Shown: positions 57,700 through 64,000 of the stretch, one piece after another
Numbering within the stretch: the stretch's first letter is position 1
Layout: the number at the start of each line of letters is the position of its first letter
DNA from: Akebia trifoliata
Lineage: Eukaryota; Streptophyta; Magnoliopsida; Ranunculales; Lardizabalaceae
DNA: 64,000 nt
Assembly (NCBI GenBank): GCA_017979445.1
Contig: CM030715.1
Span: 14,037,660-14,101,659, forward strand
Direction: 5' to 3'
Position numbers and translations under genes: made by a program
Notes under the pieces: model-generated
The model's database searches: none
What the model was told of the DNA's origin: nothing
What the model saw: the letters and a program-made list of their open reading frames with translations, nothing else

Positions 57700-58936
57700 C
57701 TAAAGACGTTAAACTTAGCGCTTCTAGGAGGCAATCCAGGCACTTCAAGGGACATTGTGTTAAATATCAACAGGACTATGGGATCTGTCTCAGGTGCTAT
57801 CTAACCCACTTCATTTCATTTTGTCAATTTCAATTTTACCTTTGCATGTATATGTTGAAATATTGAGGACAATATAATGTTTAAGTTTGGGGGTGTATGG
57901 GTTGGATTTCCACTTATTATTTTTTTCTTTTATACAAAAAAAAAATTGAAAAATATTTGGTTGGCAACTTTGTGTATTTTTCTCAAAGTCTTAGCTTTTA
58001 TCTTTGAAGCACTTAGTGAAAATATTTAATTAGTCTTTAACTAGAAGTTATGATCTGGAGTCCCCATTTATGTTTCTCTTAGGCAAAAATTAGAGCAAAG
58101 TTATCTTTTGGTTTATAGTCACTTCTAATAAGGTTACCAAGAGTCTAGATTGTATTAAAAGAGCTTGTTACCTTCTTCTACCTAGAGTTTAAGTAAAAAC
58201 TAGGTTTGATGAACTTTGACTTCCTTGTTCAATTGGTTGGTTGATTAGAAGAAAAATAGAACTGGATTGTATACACCTTGTACAGCAACCATTGAATTAG
58301 ACTGGGTACCTTGAAAAGGGCTGCCTACTTTTCTTAGAAAAATAGTGAAGAAGTAATATAAAAAAAAAAAAAAAGTCAAAGATCCAAAAGTTTATGTAAA
58401 GTTTTAGTAGGGTGAAAGCCATCAAGTGTAAAAATGTGAGTATACTGGAATATCACAGATAAAGCCCCTTAGAGGTATTAAAGTGAATATCCACACTTCT
58501 CACTACCCCAGACAGGATGCTAAGTTTAGAATTAAACCCTAAGTTACTCCAGTTATTCTTGAGTAGTTAAAAGGTTAAACTCATTTTGGGAAATCAAATC
58601 TCTTAAATTTCTAAGTTAGAATCACTATCGCTCAAAGGTCAATTTAAGTCTAAGTTTTGTCGTAGAGAAATAAGGGTTGGGACTCTATACCAAGCAGTAC
58701 TTCTAATTGATTGACAAAACAAAAAAAAAGACTTGTGCTTTTCAATATAAGTTTTGATTTTGACTATTTTTACTTCAAAGTTGTTTTCAAATTTTGTGGG
58801 TATATTTTCTGCAAACCCTCACGAGTCAAACTCGTCCACTAGGGGTAACTTAGCGGTTCAAGGGCTTGCTGCATTCGCTAAATGCAGTCGAGGTGCCTGC
58901 GAAAGTGGCAGTTTTATTTTCTAGGGACTAGAAAAA
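57700..58936 (+). other. 3' untranslated region of E3
   Basis: Starts with the conserved AAAGACGTTAAACTTAGCGC (57701-57722 region). It contains a second PPT-like site TTAAGTTTGGGGGTG at 57881-57895 and the stem-loop CTGCATT-CGCTA-AATGCAG at 58869-58887. Env-like ORFs, sometimes found here in Athila, are absent. Confidence 0.75.
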
Positions 58937-58952
58937 GATAAGTTAGGGGGTG
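58937..58952 (+). other. Polypurine tract of E3
   Basis: GATAAGTTAGGGGGTG directly before the 3' LTR; E1 and E2 have AAGTTTGGGGGTG. Confidence 0.8.
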
Positions 58953-60176
58953 TGATGAGTGTCTCCAAACACTCAATTATACGCACATTTTCCAGATATT
59001 TATCTTGATTTTTGTACCTATTTATCTATATTAAGATAATAATCATGATAAGCCTCAAACCATCACGTTGCATGTTAATTAGGCTTAATTATATATAAAT
59101 AAATTCATTTACTAGATAAATCTAATTACGTGTGTTTCTTGTGCAGAAAATCAACAATTTGGAATCAAAATCTCAAGGTAAAAGCATTTGGGCCCACTTT
59201 GGAATGCCCTAACACTTTGGAATGCCCTAATCCTTTGGAATGCTCTAATCCTTAACTCATATTCTCCTCTTTTGCCTTTTTGTGCAAGAAAAGTGGAGGC
59301 TACTTTTAGACTCTTCTACACACATTTTTCTCTATAAATAGAGCCTTCATTTATAGAGAAAGGGTCCCATCTTGGTTCTCTATCCAAGACTCCTTAATCT
59401 AAGGCTCTTTGCCTATTCTCTTATTTTTTGTATTTTCATTTTCTAGTTATTTTATTTTAGCTAATTAGTCTTGTAAGAAGTAGAAGAAGAAGAAATTGTA
59501 AGTTTCTCCATTAAATGAAGAAAAGTTCTTTCATCTTTTATCTTCCCTCTCTTGCAATGACATTAGGCCAAGTTCCCCTCCATTGGAGAGTGGAAAAACC
59601 TAGAGCAAGTTCTTGTGTTGTTTCTAATTTCATACCTTTCTTTTATTTAAAATGCTTATGAGTTCTCTTTAAGTTTCTTGCACCTTTTATTCTTAATATA
59701 GATACTTTATGCTTAAATTAGATCAAGATAAAGTATCCTTAAACTAGATAATTGGTAGTAGGAAGTTTTCAAAGAATTCTACTTTGTTTATGTTCCCTTA
59801 TTTCATTTCATTGTAAAACTTTCCGATCTAAGGAGCTAACACCAAGCCCTTACGATTGAGGTATAAAAAGGCTTGAAACTAAGAATTTCTCATCAACATG
59901 TTCTAGGTAGATCCACGTCCAATGGTGTTTTAATTCATAAGTTTACTTGCTTTTAATTCATTTACTTTATTTCTTTCTGTAAAGTTTACATTTTCTTATA
60001 AGTTCAAAAATACAAAGAAAAACAGTTTTAATTCCTTTTAGTTAATTTTAATTTTATCTTCTTAGCTTAACTCTATTCCTCCTTTCTCTTGGGTTCGATC
60101 CCCTACTTGCCCCACAAGTACGGTAAAAATAAGATTATTATTAACTCCGGTGAGAAGAACAACGATAGTCTCATCA
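58953..60176 (+). repeat. 3' LTR of E3
   Basis: TGATGAGTGTCTCCAAACAC ... GATAGTCTCATCA, 1,224 bp; three 18-bp units at 59196-59251. Very similar to the 5' LTR with scattered changes and small indels. Confidence 0.94.
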
Positions 60177-60181
60177 GGGGA
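60177..60181. other. Target-site duplication of E3, right copy (GGGGA)
   Basis: Matches 47913-47917. Confidence 0.92.
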
Positions 60182-60282
60182 TCAGCAACTCTGTCTTGAT
60201 CCTCGACAATAACAATGATGGATGATTTGACAGGGGGTGGATCAACAAGCTGAGTTGAGGAACCCGCTACCTGAGTGAAATT

Positions 60283-61456
60283 TGATGAGTGTTTCCAAAC
60301 ATTCAATTATACACACATTTTTCGGATATTTATCTTGATTTTTGTACCTATTTATCCATATTAAGATAATAATCATGATAAGCCTCAAATCACCACGTTG
60401 CATGTTAATTAGGTTCAATTATATATAAATAAATTCATTTACTAGATAAATCTAATTACGTGTGTTTCTTGTGCAAAAATTCAACAAATTAGAACCAAAA
60501 TCTCAAGACAAAAGCATTTGGACCCACTTTGGAATGCCCTAATCCTTAACTCGTATTCTCCTCTTTTATCTTTTTGTACAAAGAAAAGTGGAGGCTAATT
60601 TTAGACTCTTCTACACACATTTTATCTATAAATAGAGCCTTCATTTCTAGAGAAAGGTTCACATCTTGGTTCTCTTATCCAAGACTCCTTTAATCTAAGG
60701 CTCTTTGCCTATTCTCTTATTTTTTGTATTTTCATCTTCTAGTTATTTTCTTTTGTTTAAATAGTCTTGTAAGAAGTAGAAGAAGAAGAAGTTGTAATTT
60801 TCTCTATGAAATGAAGAAAATTCTTTCATCTCTTATCTTCCCTCTCTTGCAATGACATTAGGCTAAGTTCCCTTCCATTGGAGAGTGGAAAAGCCTAGAG
60901 CAAGTTCTTGTGTTATTTCTAATTTTATGCCTTTCTTTTATTCAAAATGCTTATGAATTCTCTTTTAAGTTTCTTGCACATTTTATTCTTAATATAGATA
61001 CTTTATGCTTAGATTAGATCAAGATAATTTGTAGTAAGAAGTTTTCAAAGAATTCTACTTTGTTTTTGTTCCTTTATTTCATTTTATTTGCAAAACTTTC
61101 CGATCTAAGGAGCTAACACCAAGCCCTTATGATTGAGTTATAAAAAGGCTAGAGACTAGGAATTGCGCACTAACATGTTTTAGGTAGATCCACCTCCAAT
61201 GGTGTTTTAATTCATAAGTTTACTTGCTTTTAATTTCATTTACTTTAGTTTATTTTCTAGCAATTTAACATCTTCATATAAGTTCAAAAATACAAAGAAA
61301 AACAGTTTTAATTCCTTTTAGTTAATTTGAATTTTATCTTCTTAGCTTAACTCTGTTCCTCATTTCTCTTGGGTTCGATCCCCTACTTGCCCCACAAGTA
61401 AGGTAAAACTAAGATTATTATTAACTCCGGTGAGAAGAACAACGATAGTCTCATCA
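60283..61456 (+). repeat. 5' LTR of E4
   Basis: TGATGAGTGTTTCCAAACAT ... GATAGTCTCATCA, 1,174 bp, with one 18-bp unit and a small deletion near 61026 compared with E3. Confidence 0.92.
60627..60635 (+). promoter_or_regulatory. TATA box of the E4 5' LTR
   Basis: TATAAATAG followed by AGCCTTC, same place as in the other copies. Confidence 0.65.
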
Positions 61457-61462
61457 GAATTT

Positions 61463-61480
61463 TGGCGCCGCTGCCGGGAA
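61463..61480 (+). other. Primer-binding site of E4
   Basis: TGGCGCCGCTGCCGGGAA after the linker GAATTT; one of the best matches here to the Athila tRNA-Asp site. Confidence 0.87.
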
Positions 61481-62664
61481 AAGGTAAAGGTATTAGTGGT
61501 AAGTTTTGATTTAAAATTAATTTCTTTCATTTTTATTTTATTTTAGTTTTTTCTTTTGTTTTCTTTCTATAAGTTCAAGTGTTCTTGAGATTTTAAGAGA
61601 GAAGAAAGAAGAAAAAAACATTGAAAAAAAAAAGAAGTCATTCCCGTTTATTTTTTCACCCTTGACAGCAGAACTTAAACTGACTGTAACTTTCTGTTCC
61701 GATCTCCGATTATCTATTATAATATATCGATTTGGGGTGAACGAAATTTTCTATAAAATATGACCAAGTCAGAAAGATTATGGTAAGTCAGATTCTATTT
61801 TTGAGTCCGTTTACTATCATTTCTGCTAACATTTCTGTTTTGTTTCTTGTAGGTGAACATTTTTTTTTCTTCTTTTCTTTCAATTTCCTTGAATATTTAG
61901 TTAGGTTTATTTTTCTGTTTTAGAAACTCTTTTATAAGATTCTTTGTAATTTTTTTTAATTATCCAAGAAGGCTTGGATTGTAATAGACTAAGGAAGGAC
62001 GACGGGTGGACAATACCGTCACGGCTCCTTAGGTTCGCACACCAAAATTGGAGTTGGTGGCCTAACTCGACTCAAACTGTCTTCACCCCGTTTAGAATGG
62101 AAGGTAATCTCGAAACACCCACGCCTCTCTTTGTTAGTGGGTTACTCCTTGCCTTTGTATGTTATTTTTTTAATTTGCACACACTTGGAATAGTTAATTA
62201 AGTAGTAAAGAGCACCCCTCTCCTATGGATGGCATGATAAGATAAGGATTGGAAGTCATTACCAATTCCTTATTCTAATTAGGGTAATCAACTCACTAGT
62301 CATCCAATCAAATTAATTAAAATCAAATAGACTTGACTATAGGGCCCACGAGCTCAATAAGAGAAATTCCGCTTCAAGTTGTGCCAATTACGTTTCTTGG
62401 TCATTTTTCTATCTATTAAGATCTTGCCCTTTGAGGGGATAGACTCAGTCTATTCAAGAAAGGAGGTATTTAAGAGTGCCCTTGCTTATGCATTGTGCGC
62501 CTCCTCCGATCTGGAGATCCGAATGATTCAAACTTGACTTCATAGAATCGAGTTGGAAGGCTAGTTGCGTTATTTCTACCCAGTTAGGAGCTGTCTAGCT
62601 TTAGGCAACCTATCTAGGTCCAGTCTTTTCTTTTTGTGATTGTTTAATCGACTGTGTGATTTGC
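61481..62664 (+). other. Untranslated leader of E4
   Basis: Collinear with the E3 leader, including the CGACGGGTGGACAATACCGT hairpin block near 61998. No gene. Confidence 0.7.
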
Positions 62665-63449
62665 ATGCTTGGTAGACGTTCACAAAACAACGTGTTAGAA
62701 CCATTTGATCCTGAGATCGAACGTACCATCAGTAGGATACACAAGAGACCATCAGTAGTTATGATGGGTGATCGAGAGCGAACTCTCAATGAGCTCTTCG
62801 CTCCAGCTTTCGCATCTTCTCCTACATGCATTGTTTTACCATTGAACAATGCACCTCAGTTTGAAATTAAGGCTGCCACCATTAATATTCTCCTTAAGTT
62901 CCACGGTTTAGAGTGTGAACAACCTTACACCCATTTTAATCGATTCTTGACTATATGTCAAACCTTTAGAAATCAGAATCTAGATGAGGAGAGTATCAAG
63001 CTTATTCTGTTCCCGTTATCCTTAGAAGACCACGCAGCTGCGTGGTTGAACTCCCTAACACCCAATTCCATATCTACCTAGGATGTTCTATCCAAGAAAT
63101 TTATGGCCAAACTCTACCCCGTGGCCAAAACTGAGAAAATGAAGGACTCTATTAGAAATTTTAGAGCCCGTCCTGATGATGAATTTTCCCAAACTTAGGA
63201 AAGATTCAATGATTTATTGGTCAAGTGCCCACACCATGGCATTGACAAAGCACAGTTGGTGCAAAATTTTTATAGAGGATTAACAATGAATCAACGTACC
63301 TTAGTTGAGTAAGTGCATAAGGGTCAGTTCATGAACCAGACTCCCAACCAAGCATATGATTTCCTCGTAGAGTTAGCCGAGAGTGCTCAAAATTGGAGTA
63401 CTAACCAAGAAGAATTTGATAGAGATGATCCTGTTAGAAAGACAGACAT
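62665..63449 (+). pseudogene. gag: gag N-terminal part of E4
   Basis: ATG at 62665 (MLGRRSQNN). Open through the N-terminal segment and EDHAAAWLNSLTPNSIST, then a stop at about 63079 (TAG where E3 has TGG), and further stops near 63196 and 63308 at positions open in E3. It is cut by LTR H at the codons before the zinc finger. It keeps CAG at the site where E3 has a TAG stop. Confidence 0.85.
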
Positions 63450-64000
63450 TGAAAGCGCCCTCGATCCACGGGGTGCGCGGATCCGCTTTTGACCTTTAAG
63501 GTTTGGGAGTCACCACCTAGTTATTACGGTCTAGGAATCGGATACTGACTCTAAACAGATAAAGAAACTAATCTACTGAAGAGAAAACGGGTCCGGGGAT
63601 CACGTTACGGGGTTGGAAGGTGTTAGGCACAAACCCCGCTCGGCTAATGCCGGTCTCTACTTATCCCAAATAAGACTACATTGCTAACAAATAACCTAGA
63701 TAAAAAATAATAATAATAAAAGAAAGTTTATCTTTGATACGCAAAGATCTTGTTCCCTCAGATCCGACAAAAACTGCTCCTTGTACCGCACTCCTTGCTT
63801 CGTTCTGTCTCCGGATCTGATTTCTGATCTCTAAGGCAAGGTATCTCTTTTTTTTTTATCTGGATTCTTCGAATTTATTATGGATTTTTGGGTGTTTTTG
63901 AAGGGCTTTTAGGCATCTTTTAGGCTAAAATCGAAGTATGGGTGTTAGGTAAGGAGTTGGGGCTTCAAAACTAGGGTTTATGGGAGGCTAGAGGGACTTT
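63450..64000 (-). mobile_element. LTR H (Tat/Ogre-like family), cut by the window end
   Basis: TGAAAGCGCCCTCGATCCAC begins directly after GACAT (63445-63449), the expected left TSD copy. It follows the family LTR in minus orientation to the window end (550 bp). Whether it is a solo LTR or the 3' LTR of a full element cannot be seen. Confidence 0.88.

Larger units (their letters stand above)
47918..60176 (+). mobile_element. E3: Athila element, most complete of the window, carrying solo LTR G
   Basis: 12,259 bp between perfect GGGGA copies; about 10.5 kb without G. Order: 5' LTR 47918-49149, PBS, leader, gag from 50354, PR and RT 54148-55692, RNase H and IN to 57699, 3' region with two purine tracts, 3' LTR 58953-60176. 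The LTR ends TGATGAG / CTCATCA form a perfect 7-bp inverted repeat. A handful of stops and two frame changes break gag-pol. It inserted into the antisense ORF of D. Confidence 0.95.
22106..60282 (+). mobile_element. Element D: old Tat-lineage retrotransposon, split into pieces by E1, E2 and E3
   Basis: Pieces at 22106-23690, 30184-30692, 42676-47917 and 60182-60282 read in order as gag, PR, RT, RNase H, a second RNase H, IN, two tandem arrays and the end of an antisense ORF. The additional RNase H after the first and the antisense ORF are marks of the Tat lineage. No LTR of D is inside the window: A occupies the 5' side and E4 the 3' side. In-frame stops are many, mostly Gln codons turned into TAG or TAA. 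Catalytic residues in PR and IN are also altered, so D is long dead and is the oldest layer. Confidence 0.85.
47842..60282 (-). pseudogene. C-terminal end of an antisense ORF of element D, split by E3
   Basis: On the minus strand, 60282-60182 and 47917-47842 form one open frame of 58 codons ending in TAA (47842-47844) once E3 and one GGGGA copy are left out. The product is rich in Ser, Thr, Pro and Val and has no recognisable domain. Extra antisense ORFs between pol and the 3' LTR are known for Tat elements. The 5' part lies beyond E4, outside the window. The coordinates span the intervening E3, which is not part of it. Confidence 0.6.
60283..64000 (+). mobile_element. E4: Athila element, 3' part beyond the window, interrupted by LTR H
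   Basis: 5' LTR 60283-61456, PBS, leader, and gag to 63449, where LTR H begins. The left flank would be TSD AAATT (60278-60282); the right copy is not in the window. Sequence is closest to E2 and E3. Confidence 0.9.

Noticed and set aside
57700..58936. Env-like ORF downstream of the E3 integrase
   Set aside because: Some Athila elements have one here, but no frame of useful length or with membrane segments is present in E1, E2 or E3.

Overview
The window is plant nuclear DNA, almost certainly angiosperm, built entirely of LTR retrotransposons of the Ty3/gypsy superfamily. I see no host gene, rRNA, tRNA, CRISPR array or bacterial feature. The evidence is the LTR pairs with TG..CA ends and 5-bp target-site duplications (TSDs), primer-binding sites (PBS), polypurine tracts (PPT), and gag, protease (PR), reverse transcriptase (RT), RNase H and integrase (IN) remains of the Athila and Tat lineages. 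I do not assign a species.

The base layer is an old, heavily mutated Tat-type element (called D). Its pieces lie at 22106-23690 (gag, start of PR), 30184-30692 (rest of PR), 42676-47917 (RT, two RNase H domains, IN, two tandem arrays, end of an antisense ORF) and 60182-60282 (more of the antisense ORF). Four Athila elements interrupt it. E1 (23691-30178, +, TSD GTAGA) is a deletion derivative without pol. E2 (30693-42675, -) has no TSD and an unusual junction. E3 (47918-60176, +, TSD GGGGA) is the most complete. E4 (60283 to beyond the window, +) is the fourth.

A second family, Tat/Ogre-like with LTRs of about 1.7 kb and a tRNA-Arg-type PBS, invaded these and itself. Element A (start of window to 22105, +) has a cut 5' LTR and a complete 3' LTR. 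It is interrupted by a full-length relative B (4342-14819, -, TSD CCCTA) and by solo LTR C (17345-19093, -, TSD CTCCC). Further copies are solo LTR F inside E2 (39092-40804, -, TSD GTTTC), solo LTR G inside E3 (52332-54068, +, TSD GTCAC) and the start of LTR H inside E4 (63450 to end, -). The order of events is D, then E1-E4 and A, then B, C, F, G and H.

A and B lack any recognisable gag, RT core or RNase H. Both carry the same internal pol deletion and the same array of 33-bp repeats, so they look like copies of one non-autonomous lineage that must have been moved by enzymes supplied elsewhere. No element here has an uninterrupted gag-pol. E2 keeps an open 776-codon gag-PR-RT segment with intact PR and RT motifs. 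E3 keeps an intact IN catalytic triad but has lost one RT active-site aspartate.

The points most worth a second look are the E2 junction (no TSD, retained primer-linker bases, LTR-derived filler), the insertion of E1 into the protease active-site codons of D, the antisense ORF of D that becomes continuous when E3 is taken out, and hairpin-forming tandem repeats in A and B with compensatory changes.
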